A stretch of 64,000 nucleotides of DNA from Sulfurimonas sp. HSL-1656 (GTDB lineage: Bacteria; Campylobacterota; Campylobacteria; Campylobacterales; Sulfurimonadaceae). Every line of letters begins with the position of its first letter. The first letter of the stretch is position 1. The notes under the pieces are model-generated. The model did not search any database. It was not told where the DNA came from and saw only the letters and a program-made list of their open reading frames with translations. The DNA lies in the NCBI RefSeq assembly GCF_039645585.1, contig NZ_CP147915.1:992001-1056000 (forward strand), written 5' to 3'. Shown here piece by piece: positions 51,185 to 59,709 of this stretch. The translations under genes were made by a program, and so were the position numbers.

Positions 51185-52750
51185 ATGATGCCGATTCGGA
51201 CAATTCAGGACAAACACTACAAAGGGATCAGCGAACTCTACCGCAAGTCCGACGGTACCGTGACGGGTTACTACGTCACCTACCGCGACGAGGAGGGCAA
51301 GCCGGTCAAGCGGAGGGTCGCCGCCGATGACAAGGACGAGGCGCTTCGCAAACTGGTCGACATCAGAGATGAAGTCGACCGACTGAAACAGGAGAAGGCG
51401 ATGAGCGCGCTCCCCCACACTGCCGAACACCCGGTGAAGAAAAACTCTGCTGCAGGCCAAAGTACAGACGTATCGCATGAGGTCCACTCCATGCACGATT
51501 GTCAGAAGCGGATCTCGGCATACGGTGGCAAAGCCGTCGTTCTGCTGATCGACATTGTCGCCTTCGATGACATCCGCATCCTCTACGGGTACGAGAAAGC
51601 GGAGCAGATGGTGGCGGAGCTTGAAGCTCTGGTCGCTTCGGCGCTCGGCCGGCTCAAAAATGACGGGTATTTCCGCACCCTCGGTTTCGCGGCGTTCGAT
51701 TTCGAACTCTACCATCTTTATGCCGACCGGCTCTGCCTTTTTGTCAAAAATGACTTTTCGCACCGGCTGCTCGATTTTATTGCCGAAAAACTCCACGCCT
51801 CTGTGTCGGAGTACGCTTTCAGTGTCGTACCCGGGAACAGCATTCATATCAACGTTTCGATCGGTGCGAGCAAGGCGGACGGCGCGGTGAGCCTGATGTA
51901 CGCGGAAAAAGCCCTTCAGGAAGCCAAACGGCTGCACAACAGCTATATCTTCTATGACAGCGGCTCCGCCGAGCGCAATGCCCATTTTTCCAACAAAACC
52001 TATGAACTGCTTCAGGAGAACATAGAACGCAGGATGGTGACCCCCTATTTCCAGGGGATATTCCGCAACGATGCTTTGACGAAACCGGCGAAGTTTGAGA
52101 GCCTGATGCGGCTGGTGGACCGTCAGGGAAGAATCCTCTCGCCGGCGGCTTTCCTGGAAAAGTCCAAAGAGTACCGCCTCTATACTCAGCTGATGCTCCA
52201 GATGATCGACAAGGTTTTTGACGTTCTGGCGCACTATGACGTCTCGGTGACGCTCAACCTCTCCTATGTCGATATCAACAACGTGCTGCTGAGAGAGTCT
52301 CTGCTGGAGCGGCTTGCAAAAGAGGGCGTCGGCCGGAGGCTGACGGTTGAAATCCTCGAGAGCGACCAGATCCGGGACCTGGAGACCGTCAACGAGTTCA
52401 TTTTCAGGCTGAAAAAGAGCGGCGTTATGATTGCCATCGACGATTTCGGCAGCGGCTACTCCAATTATGACAACCTGCTGAATCTCGAGATCGACTATGT
52501 CAAGCTCGACGGATCGCTGATCTCGAAGATTCACGACCGCAAACACCGCATCATCCTCGGCAATATGGTCAATATCTGCCATGAGCTGGGAATCGAGACC
52601 GTGGCGGAGTATATCAGCGACACGGGGGTGCTGCGTATGGCGCAGAGCATCGGTGTCGACTATTTCCAGGGGCACCATCTGCACAAGCCCCAGCAGTGGG
52701 ACGATGCCCTGCAGACCTTCGGTTTTACGGAGGCGGCCTATGCATCATGA
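51185..52750 (+). CDS. Integrase arm-type domain fused to degenerate GGDEF and EAL domains
   Basis: About 521 residues. Residues 1-70 match the N-terminal arm-binding (AP2-like) domain of tyrosine recombinases: a KGISELYRKSDGTVTGYYVT strand, then YRDEEGKPVKRRVA and a charged helix. No recombinase catalytic domain follows. Next comes a GGDEF-like domain whose signature is degenerate (YADRLCLF), then an EAL domain keeping FESLMR, LNLSYVDI, EILES, AIDDFGSGYS, VKLDGS and ETVAEY, so c-di-GMP hydrolysis looks possible. GGAGGG precedes the paired ATGs at 51185/51188. It overlaps the next gene by 11 bases. Confidence 0.8.
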   Translation: MMPIRTIQDKHYKGISELYRKSDGTVTGYYVTYRDEEGKPVKRRVAADDKDEALRKLVDIRDEVDRLKQEKAMSALPHTAEHPVKKNSAAGQSTDVSHEVHSMHDCQKRISAYGGKAVVLLIDIVAFDDIRILYGYEKAEQMVAELEALVASALGRLKNDGYFRTLGFAAFDFELYHLYADRLCLFVKNDFSHRLLDFIAEKLHASVSEYAFSVVPGNSIHINVSIGASKADGAVSLMYAEKALQEAKRLHNSYIFYDSGSAERNAHFSNKTYELLQENIERRMVTPYFQGIFRNDALTKPAKFESLMRLVDRQGRILSPAAFLEKSKEYRLYTQLMLQMIDKVFDVLAHYDVSVTLNLSYVDINNVLLRESLLERLAKEGVGRRLTVEILESDQIRDLETVNEFIFRLKKSGVMIAIDDFGSGYSNYDNLLNLEIDYVKLDGSLISKIHDRKHRIILGNMVNICHELGIETVAEYISDTGVLRMAQSIGVDYFQGHHLHKPQQWDDALQTFGFTEAAYAS

Positions 52751-53417
52751 CGACAAGCGCCTCTCGGAGGTGACGGAACGGACGATGCGGCGGCTGATCA
52801 ACGAAGCGGTCGTCCTGCCTTCGAAATACCAAGAAACGTTTGCGGAAGAGGAACAAAGAAGCCTGAACATGGCTGCGGAAAAAGCGGATGGCGATACGCT
52901 GCACCGTGAGATCGATCTGCTGCGCACGCACCTCTTTTCCGACGATGTCACGCCGGCGAAAAACCGTCTCTGGCTCTACAAACAGAAGCTCAATGCACGG
53001 CAGGGGTTCAGCGATGAGGGCTACCTGGTCAGCCTCCGTATCCCGGATTACGGGACAATCGTTGCTGAATACGACAGCATCATCGGTAACCGGGTCCTGA
53101 TGCTGGTCTGCAGCTATGTGATCGAGTTCCTGAAAATGCAGCGGGTACATTTTGAAATTGCCCGCTATGCCGAAGGGGATTTCCTGCTCTTTATGCACCG
53201 GATCGATCAGGCTGAAGTTGAATCGCTTCTGCTCAATATGCAAAACGGCGCCGCCAACCATACGTTCAAGCACCGCAGCCGGATATTCGGTCTGACGTTC
53301 GATGCCGTTGCGATCCGCTACCTTGAAAATGAACCGTTTGCGACCGTCATGGACCAGCTTGAAGAAAAAAGGTTTGAAAAAAAAGTTGAAGAGGGTGGTA
53401 CCGCTGGCCGGACTTGA
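52740..53417 (+). CDS. Degenerate GGDEF-like protein
   Basis: From ATG 52740, with GGAGG upstream inside the EAL gene, the product has 225 residues. The first 90 are helical and charged. The rest follows a GGDEF fold by eye: SLRIPDYGTIVAEYDSIIGN replaces the ID-DFK-GH region, and ARYAEGDFLLFM replaces GGDEF. With AEGDF in place of the signature, cyclase activity is unlikely, and it may bind or regulate the EAL partner. The last 22 bases overlap the 3' end of tRNA-Leu on the other strand, so the C-terminus is read from tRNA sequence. Confidence 0.68.
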   Translation: MHHDDKRLSEVTERTMRRLINEAVVLPSKYQETFAEEEQRSLNMAAEKADGDTLHREIDLLRTHLFSDDVTPAKNRLWLYKQKLNARQGFSDEGYLVSLRIPDYGTIVAEYDSIIGNRVLMLVCSYVIEFLKMQRVHFEIARYAEGDFLLFMHRIDQAEVESLLLNMQNGAANHTFKHRSRIFGLTFDAVAIRYLENEPFATVMDQLEEKRFEKKVEEGGTAGRT

Positions 53418-53479
53418 ACCGGCACACCCGAAGGTAACGGATTTTGAATCCGTCGTGTCTACCATTCCACCACAGCGGC
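53396..53479 (-). tRNA. tRNA-Leu (CAA)
   Basis: On the minus strand an 84-base cloverleaf with acceptor GCCGCTG/CAGCGGT, anticodon stem ACGGA/TCCGT with loop TTCAAAA giving anticodon CAA (53444-53446), the long variable arm expected of leucine tRNA, a GGTTCAAGTCC T-arm and an encoded CCA end. It decodes UUG. Its 3' end faces the GGDEF/EAL pair and overlaps the last 22 bases of the GGDEF-like frame. Confidence 0.93.
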
Positions 53480-53561
53480 ATTTTGCAGAGCCGAATTGTA
53501 ATGGATGCATCCTTAAAATAGGCCCGGAGCCATCCCAATGGGCGGGCAAAGCAGTTTTTGT

Positions 53562-53567
53562 TATAAT
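53562..53567 (+). promoter_or_regulatory. Extended -10 promoter of ftsK
   Basis: TATAAT preceded by TG one base upstream (TGTTATAAT), an extended -10 element 30 bases before the ftsK start. Confidence 0.55.
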
Positions 53568-53597
53568 CCCTAACACTACTTGAAAAGAGGATTGTTT

Positions 53598-55838
53598 TTG
53601 CGGCAGGCATTTTTTATTACTGTTTTGGCCATTTTGGTATATGCGGGGATCTCGACGATCATCGCGGATGCGGCCGTCATCGGGACGATCGGGGAGATTA
53701 TCGCCAAGGCGAACCGGGCACTTTTCGGTTACGTGGCATTCGCCTACCTCTTCGTCCTGCTGTACCCGCTCTATCGTTATTACCGGAACAGTGAGATCGA
53801 TGTTGAACGTACCGAGAAGGTCCTGGCGGGGATTCTCCTCTTTTTCTCCCTGCTGATCCTGCAGGCCCTCGTGACCGAGGGGCCGCTGCGCGGTGCGCTC
53901 GGTGCCGGTTTCGTCGATTTTCTCGAGCCCTATATCGGGACGTTCGGGCTCTGGGTCTTCTGGCTGATGACGGTGACGATCGCCGCCGTGATCCTGATCG
54001 ATGCCGAAAAGTTCCCCTCGATGCCGAAACCGAAACTCCCTTTTTCGTTCCGCAAAGCGGAAGAGGATGATAATGACGAGGAGCCAGAATACTCCTCTTA
54101 CACCCCGGCAGCCGGGAAACGGACGGTCGCGGCCGAGCAGCCGGGCCTGTTCGACGACGACCCTTTCGATACCCCGGCCTATGAACGGATGAAAATGCCG
54201 CTGGATTCGGAAGAGGCTCCTATCCGGCTCGTCTCGAAAGGCCCCAAAGAAGCATTGCCCGATGAGGGGGATGATGAAGAGGACCTTCCGGTGAGCACGC
54301 CGGCAGCGAAAGCGGGGACGATTCTCGCGTTGGCTGAGGGGGTCCGGCAGAAAAAGAGCGCCGTGATCGTCGAGGAGCTCGATGAGAACAAGAAGCTGCT
54401 CGAACAGATCGAGAAGGGTAAGTCGGAAAAGCCCAAGAACTTCAAGCTGCCCTCCCTCGACTTTTTTCAAAAGCCGCCGAAGCAGGGTAACAGCATTGAT
54501 GAACGGGAGCTCGATGACAAGATCCGCGACCTGATCGAGAAACTGGCCCAGTTCAAGATCGACGGGGACGTTATCCGCACCTACGCGGGCCCGGTCGTTT
54601 CGACCTTTGAGTTCAAACCGGCTGCGCACATCAAGGTCTCGAAGATCATGAACCTTCAGGACGACCTTGCGATGGCCCTGCGTGCCGAGACGATCCGTAT
54701 CCAGGCGCCGATTCCCGGCAAGGACGTCGTCGGTATCGAGATTCCCAACCACACGGTCGAGACGATCTACCTGCGCGAAATCTTCGAGAGCAAACTGTTC
54801 CAGGAGGCCAAGTCCCCGCTGACGATCGCGCTGGGCAAGGATATCGTCGGCAAGCCCTTTATCACGGACCTGAAAAAGCTCCCGCACCTCCTCATCGCCG
54901 GAACGACGGGTTCGGGCAAGTCGGTGGGGATCAACGCGATGATCCTCAGCCTGCTGTACAAAAACTCCCCCGACCAGCTGCGGCTGCTGATGATCGACCC
55001 GAAGATGCTGGAGTTCTCCATCTATAACGACATCCCGCACCTGCTTACCCCGGTCATTACCAAGGCCAAGCAGGCGATCGCGGCACTCAACAACATGGTC
55101 GGGGAGATGGAGCGGCGCTACCAGCTGATGAGCGAATCGCGTACAAAGAACATCGAGAACTATAACGAGAAGATGAAGCGCGAAGGCGGGCAGCCTTTCC
55201 CCTACATCGTCGTCATTATCGACGAACTCGCCGACCTGATGATGACCTCGGGCAAGGACGTGGAGTACTCCATCGCCCGCCTGGCGCAGATGGCCCGGGC
55301 CTCGGGGATCCACCTGATCGTGGCGACCCAGCGCCCTTCGGTCGATGTCGTGACGGGCCTTATCAAGGCCAACCTGCCGTCGCGCATCAGTTACCGTGTC
55401 GGTCAGCGTGTCGACAGCAAGATCATTCTCGATGCACAGGGGGCGGAATCGCTGCTGGGACGGGGCGATATGCTCTTTACCCCTCCGGGTGCCACGGGGC
55501 TGATCCGTCTGCACGCGCCGTGGAGTACCGAGGAGGAGATCGATCACATCGTCGAGTTCCTCAAATCCCAGCGTGAACCGCAGTATGACGACTCCTTCCT
55601 GGCCGAAAGCGGCAGCAACGGCAGCGCCGGTTCGGACGAGGGGAGTATCGAGGATATGGACGAACTATACGAAGAGGCCAAGGAGATCGTTCTGGCCGAC
55701 CGTAAAACGTCCATCAGCTACCTGCAGCGCAAACTCCAGATCGGTTACAACCGTGCCGCCCGTATCATCGAGCAGATGGAACAGCGGGGTCTGCTGTCAC
55801 CTCCGAACGCAAAAGGAAACCGCGATATCCTCGCTTGA
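53598..55838 (+). CDS. ftsK: DNA translocase FtsK
   Basis: FtsK is a membrane-anchored motor that pumps the chromosome through the septum and aids dimer resolution. Starting at TTG 53598, with AGAGGA six bases upstream, it has 746 residues; TTG 53580 is an alternative. It has four N-terminal membrane helices, an acidic linker shorter than in E. coli, then the motor: [15 protein letters not shown] (Walker A), [19 protein letters not shown] (Walker B) and a C-terminal winged-helix gamma domain ([20 protein letters not shown]) that reads KOPS sites. Confidence 0.95.
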   Translation: MRQAFFITVLAILVYAGISTIIADAAVIGTIGEIIAKANRALFGYVAFAYLFVLLYPLYRYYRNSEIDVERTEKVLAGILLFFSLLILQALVTEGPLRGALGAGFVDFLEPYIGTFGLWVFWLMTVTIAAVILIDAEKFPSMPKPKLPFSFRKAEEDDNDEEPEYSSYTPAAGKRTVAAEQPGLFDDDPFDTPAYERMKMPLDSEEAPIRLVSKGPKEALPDEGDDEEDLPVSTPAAKAGTILALAEGVRQKKSAVIVEELDENKKLLEQIEKGKSEKPKNFKLPSLDFFQKPPKQGNSIDERELDDKIRDLIEKLAQFKIDGDVIRTYAGPVVSTFEFKPAAHIKVSKIMNLQDDLAMALRAETIRIQAPIPGKDVVGIEIPNHTVETIYLREIFESKLFQEAKSPLTIALGKDIVGKPFITDLKKLPHLLIAGTTGSGKSVGINAMILSLLYKNSPDQLRLLMIDPKMLEFSIYNDIPHLLTPVITKAKQAIAALNNMVGEMERRYQLMSESRTKNIENYNEKMKREGGQPFPYIVVIIDELADLMMTSGKDVEYSIARLAQMARASGIHLIVATQRPSVDVVTGLIKANLPSRISYRVGQRVDSKIILDAQGAESLLGRGDMLFTPPGATGLIRLHAPWSTEEEIDHIVEFLKSQREPQYDDSFLAESGSNGSAGSDEGSIEDMDELYEEAKEIVLADRKTSISYLQRKLQIGYNRAARIIEQMEQRGLLSPPNAKGNRDILA

Positions 55839-55870
55839 GGATGTCTGTCTATATCCACGCCAAGAAAAGT

Positions 55871-55917
55871 GTTTCGAAACTAAACACATTGGAAACAAAA
55901 TTTCAGAATTATGTTTC
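55871..55917. promoter_or_regulatory. Four GTTTC motifs upstream of acnB
   Basis: GTTTCGAAAC (55871-55880) is a 10-base palindrome; GAAAC recurs at 55892-55896 and GTTTC at 55913-55917. The cluster lies 40-90 bases upstream of the -10 box and could be an operator. Confidence 0.35.
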
Positions 55918-55957
55918 CTTTTGTAACATAAGAAATCTACTTGATTCTTTCCTTCGC

Positions 55958-55963
55958 TATAAT
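55958..55963 (+). promoter_or_regulatory. -10 box TATAAT for acnB
   Basis: A perfect TATAAT 30 bases upstream of the acnB start. The nearest -35-like TTGATT is too close (11 bases) to fit the normal spacing. Confidence 0.5.
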
Positions 55964-55993
55964 CTCTCGAAATCTTCTTTACAGGATATAACG

Positions 55994-58546
55994 ATGGCTT
56001 TTATGGACGAATACAAAGCGCATGTAGCAGAGCGTGAAGCTCTGGGCGTACCTCCACTTCCTCTGTCTGCAGCGCAGACGGCTGACCTGATCGAAATGAT
56101 CAAGGCCGGCGAAGGCGATATGGCCGAAAATATCGATCTTCTGAAAAACCGTGTTTCTCCGGGTGTTGACGATGCAGCGTATGTCAAAGCGGCATTCCTC
56201 AATGACGTAGCACAGGAAAAAGTTACCGTCTCCAGCATCGCACCGGCTGCTGCGGTCGAAATGCTCGGGATGATGCTCGGCGGTTACAATGTCAAGCCGA
56301 TCATTGATGCCCTTACATCTTCCAATGCCGCCGTTGTCGAAGCCGCCGTCAAAGCACTGAGCCATACCCTGCTCGTCTATGACGCGTTCAACGACGTCGA
56401 AGAGCTCCACAAAGCGGGCAACGCCGCCGCGACAAAGGTCCTTGAATCATGGGCAAACGCAGAGTGGTTCACGTCCAAAGCCGACCTTCCTGAAAAAATG
56501 ACCGTTACGGTCTTCAAGGTCCCGGGTGAAACGAACACGGACGACCTCTCCCCGGCATCCGAAGCGTTTACACGCTCCGACATCCCGCTGCACGCAAACT
56601 CCATGCTGACGGCAAAGATGGACGACCCGATCGGTACGATCAACGCCCTGAAAGAAAAAGGCCACCCGGTCGCTTACGTCGGTGACGTCGTCGGTACAGG
56701 ATCTTCGCGTAAATCCGGTATCAACTCCGTGCAGTGGCACATGGGTGAAGATATCCCGGGCGTTCCGAACAAGCGCACCGGCGGTGTCGTTATCGGCGGC
56801 ATCATCGCACCGATCTTCTTCGCGACTTCCGAAGACTCCGGTGCCCTTCCGCTCGAGATGGACGTCACGCAGATGGAAACAGGCGATGTCGTCGACATCT
56901 ACCCGTTCGAAGGCAAAGCAGAGAAGAACGGCGAGGTCATCGCGACTTTCAGCCTGCGCCCGAACACGATCACGGACGAGGTCCGCGCCGGCGGCCGTAT
57001 CCCGCTGATCATCGGCCGCGGTCTGACCAAGAAAGCGCGTGAAGTACTGGGACAGGGCGACATCGATCTCTTCCTCAAACCGGAACAGCCTGCCGACACG
57101 GGCAAAGGCTATACGCTGGCACAGAAGATGGTCGGTAAAGCCTGCGGCCTCGAAGGTGTCCGCCCGGGCATGTACGTCGAGCCGGTCATGACGACAGTCG
57201 GTTCCCAGGATACGACAGGTCCGATGACACGCGACGAGATCAAAGAGCTTGCAGCCCTCGGCTTCAACGCGGACTTCGTGCTGCAGTCTTTCTGTCACAC
57301 GGCGGCCTATCCGAAGCCTTCCGACATCAAGATGTACCACACGCTGCCGGACTTCATCTCCAACCGTTCCGGTGTCGCACTGCGCCCGGGCGACGGCGTT
57401 ATCCACTCCTGGCTCAACCGTATGTGTCTGCCGGACACGGTCGGTACGGGTGCGGACTCGCACACGCGTTTCCCGATCGGTATCTCCTTCCCGGGCGGTT
57501 CGGGTATCGTTGCGTTCGCGGGCGTTACCGGTTCCATGCCGCTGACGATGCCGGAATCCGTACTGGTCCGCTTCAAAGGCGAACTCCAGCCGGGCGTCAC
57601 GCTGCGTGACCTCGTCAACGTGATCCCGTATGTGGCGATCAAAGCGGGCGACTTGACGGTTGAGAAGAAAGGCAAGAAGAACATCTTCGCCGGCCGTATC
57701 CTCGAGATCGAAGGTCTGCCGGACCTGAAAGTCGAGCAGGCGTTCGAGCTCTCCGATGCATCTGCAGAGCGTTCTGCGGCGGCGTGTACGGTTCACCTGA
57801 ACAAAGAACCGGTCATCGAGTACATCAAATCCAACATCGTTCTGCTCCAGGGTATGATCGATGCGGGCTACCAGGATGCGCGCACCCTGGCACGCCGCAA
57901 AGCGAAGATGGAAGAGTGGCTCAAAAACCCGGAACTGATGGAAGCGGACAAAGACGCCGAGTACGCAGCGGTTTACGAGATCGACCTTAACGAGATCACG
58001 GAGCCTATCCTCGCGTGCCCGAACGACCCGGATGACGTTGCAACCCTCTCCGAGGTTCTTGCAGACGAAAACCGCCCGCACAACATCGACGAAGTCTTCG
58101 TCGGTTCTTGTATGACCAACATCGGTCACTACCGCGCCCTGGGCGAAGTCCTCAAGGGTGAAGGCCAGGTGCCGACGCGTCTGTGGGTTGTCCCGCCGAC
58201 CCGTATGGACGAAAAACAGCTCCAGGAAGAGGGCTACTACGCGATGTACGGTGCCGCCGGCGCACGTACGGAGATCCCGGGTTGTTCACTCTGTATGGGT
58301 AACCAGGCGCGTGTTGCGGACAACGCCATCGTCTTCTCTACCTCTACGCGTAACTTCGACAACCGTATGGGGAAAGGCGCGCAGGTCTATCTCGGTTCTG
58401 CGGAACTGGCAGCCGTCTGTGCGATGCTCGGACGCCTCCCGACAAAAGAGGAGTACCTCGAGATCGTACCGAAGAAGATCTCCGGCAAAGAAGCCGATAT
58501 CTACAAGTACCTCAACTTCAACCTGCTCGAAGAGTTCGCACTTTAA
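55994..58546 (+). CDS. acnB: Aconitate hydratase B (and 2-methylisocitrate dehydratase)
   Basis: AcnB interconverts citrate and isocitrate; in Campylobacterota it serves the reverse TCA cycle as well. From ATG 55994 it has 850 residues, the usual length, beginning with the HEAT-like AcnB-specific domain ([18 protein letters not shown]). The [4Fe-4S] ligands lie in [11 protein letters not shown] and [30 protein letters not shown] and [20 protein letters not shown] are other signatures. An AGGAT site precedes the start, and a strong terminator follows, so it is transcribed alone. Confidence 0.97.
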   Translation: MAFMDEYKAHVAEREALGVPPLPLSAAQTADLIEMIKAGEGDMAENIDLLKNRVSPGVDDAAYVKAAFLNDVAQEKVTVSSIAPAAAVEMLGMMLGGYNVKPIIDALTSSNAAVVEAAVKALSHTLLVYDAFNDVEELHKAGNAAATKVLESWANAEWFTSKADLPEKMTVTVFKVPGETNTDDLSPASEAFTRSDIPLHANSMLTAKMDDPIGTINALKEKGHPVAYVGDVVGTGSSRKSGINSVQWHMGEDIPGVPNKRTGGVVIGGIIAPIFFATSEDSGALPLEMDVTQMETGDVVDIYPFEGKAEKNGEVIATFSLRPNTITDEVRAGGRIPLIIGRGLTKKAREVLGQGDIDLFLKPEQPADTGKGYTLAQKMVGKACGLEGVRPGMYVEPVMTTVGSQDTTGPMTRDEIKELAALGFNADFVLQSFCHTAAYPKPSDIKMYHTLPDFISNRSGVALRPGDGVIHSWLNRMCLPDTVGTGADSHTRFPIGISFPGGSGIVAFAGVTGSMPLTMPESVLVRFKGELQPGVTLRDLVNVIPYVAIKAGDLTVEKKGKKNIFAGRILEIEGLPDLKVEQAFELSDASAERSAAACTVHLNKEPVIEYIKSNIVLLQGMIDAGYQDARTLARRKAKMEEWLKNPELMEADKDAEYAAVYEIDLNEITEPILACPNDPDDVATLSEVLADENRPHNIDEVFVGSCMTNIGHYRALGEVLKGEGQVPTRLWVVPPTRMDEKQLQEEGYYAMYGAAGARTEIPGCSLCMGNQARVADNAIVFSTSTRNFDNRMGKGAQVYLGSAELAAVCAMLGRLPTKEEYLEIVPKKISGKEADIYKYLNFNLLEEFAL

Positions 58547-58551
58547 GCAGC

Positions 58552-58579
58552 ACTCCCCGTTTCGGGGAGTATCTTTTTT
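58552..58579 (+). terminator. Intrinsic terminator of acnB
   Basis: ACTCCCCG-TTT-CGGGGAGT (58552-58570), a perfect eight-pair stem, then ATC and seven bases of T-tract, six bases after the acnB stop. Confidence 0.85.
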
Positions 58580-58673
58580 CTCCTGATTTTTCTACCGCAT
58601 TTCTACTAACTCAAAACGCCCGTCCGCTGTTGCACTCTAAGCCGTGTGGATAGTCACGTGCCGTCAATAGGGG

Positions 58674-59708
58674 CTACGCTTCTTTCGCCGGCCACTGTTC
58701 CCACGGCTCGACGTCATAGTCCATTTCCAATACCCACGGATGATAGGCGCCCGGAGCGTTTTCGTGGCGTTGAAGCACGCTGGCGTGCACGACGGGTTTG
58801 CCGTGGGTGGATGCGTCCCAACGGCGGCGCTCGCGGCGGTAGAGGCTGGTCAGCCATGTGCCGCGGGAGTCGTGCATCACCCCCTTGGCATCTTCATGGG
58901 GGGTGACCGTGTGTTTCGGATAGATCAGAAGCCCGTGACCGATCGCCTGCCGGGTGAGCCAGACCATGGGGATGTCTGAGAGGTCCTGCTCTTTGTACCC
59001 TCCGCCGACGTCAGTATGCATCCCGCTGAACCACACCTGTTTGACGGTCTGCCACGCTTCGGTCTGCTTCTCCCACAGCACCGGGTGGAAGGTCTTGCGT
59101 TCATCGTCGATGGCCAGGGCATGATAGGCGTGTTTGATCGTTTCGCTGAGCCTGAAATTGTGGAAACGGTGGCGGAATCCCGGGATGCCGTCGAGCAGGA
59201 CGCTGAGGCCCTTGATGGGAAGCCCGAGGGCGGCGACGGTGTCGTAGCAGCCGATGAATTCCACCTTCGTCCACATGTTGTGATGGTCTTTGAGAAAGGC
59301 GGCGGCTTTTGCCTTGCGTTTGCGCTCGTCCTTGATCATATAGATGTCATAGGCCCTGGCGATCAGTTCCGGGCGCGATTTCGGCAGGATGCCGAAGTAG
59401 TGCAGAAACCCTGAAAGGCTCCGCACCGTCGCCGCGCCCCGGCTGAAGCCGAAGAGGAAGATCTTGTCGCCCGCCTCGTAATGCTCGAAAAGAAAACGGT
59501 AGCACTGCTGGATATTGCGGGAGATCCCGAAGCCCCCGACGTTGCCGGTCAGCCGGTGCAACCCTGTCCCCAGGCCGGGGTCGTAAAAGGCGATCTGCCG
59601 TGGTGTCCGGTCCTCGATCATGTTGAAAAGCTTGTAGATGTTGGTGTTGTGGCCCTTGCCGCCCTCCTGGCCGGTGCCGTCGGAGAAGATTACGATGTTT
59701 TTGGCCAT
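58674..59708 (-). CDS. DUF2235 alpha/beta-hydrolase-like protein
   Basis: From ATG 59708, after AAGGGA, the product has 344 residues. It opens NIVIFSDGTGQEGGKGHNTN, the DUF2235 start; the nucleophile elbow is FGFSRGAATVRSL with its Ser, and the WFSGMHTDVGGGY motif near residue 230 holds a conserved Asp. DUF2235 covers phospholipases such as the type VI effector Tle1 and non-secreted relatives. No immunity, VgrG or other secretion gene is next to it, so a housekeeping lipase-like role is as likely as a toxin. Confidence 0.83.
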   Translation of the reverse strand: MAKNIVIFSDGTGQEGGKGHNTNIYKLFNMIEDRTPRQIAFYDPGLGTGLHRLTGNVGGFGISRNIQQCYRFLFEHYEAGDKIFLFGFSRGAATVRSLSGFLHYFGILPKSRPELIARAYDIYMIKDERKRKAKAAAFLKDHHNMWTKVEFIGCYDTVAALGLPIKGLSVLLDGIPGFRHRFHNFRLSETIKHAYHALAIDDERKTFHPVLWEKQTEAWQTVKQVWFSGMHTDVGGGYKEQDLSDIPMVWLTRQAIGHGLLIYPKHTVTPHEDAKGVMHDSRGTWLTSLYRRERRRWDASTHGKPVVHASVLQRHENAPGAYHPWVLEMDYDVEPWEQWPAKEA

Positions 59709-59709
59709 A

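Noticed and set aside
52725-55547. Long open frame of about 940 codons on the minus strand through the GGDEF gene, tRNA-Leu and ftsK
   Set aside because: It crosses a tRNA and is antisense to clear ftsK motifs. Its product is a low-complexity Arg/Asp/His-rich string with no domain. GC-rich third positions make such shadows.
56447-58129. Long minus-strand open frame opposite acnB
   Set aside because: Antisense to an unmistakable aconitase; the translated product is Arg/Val/Asp-rich with no domain.
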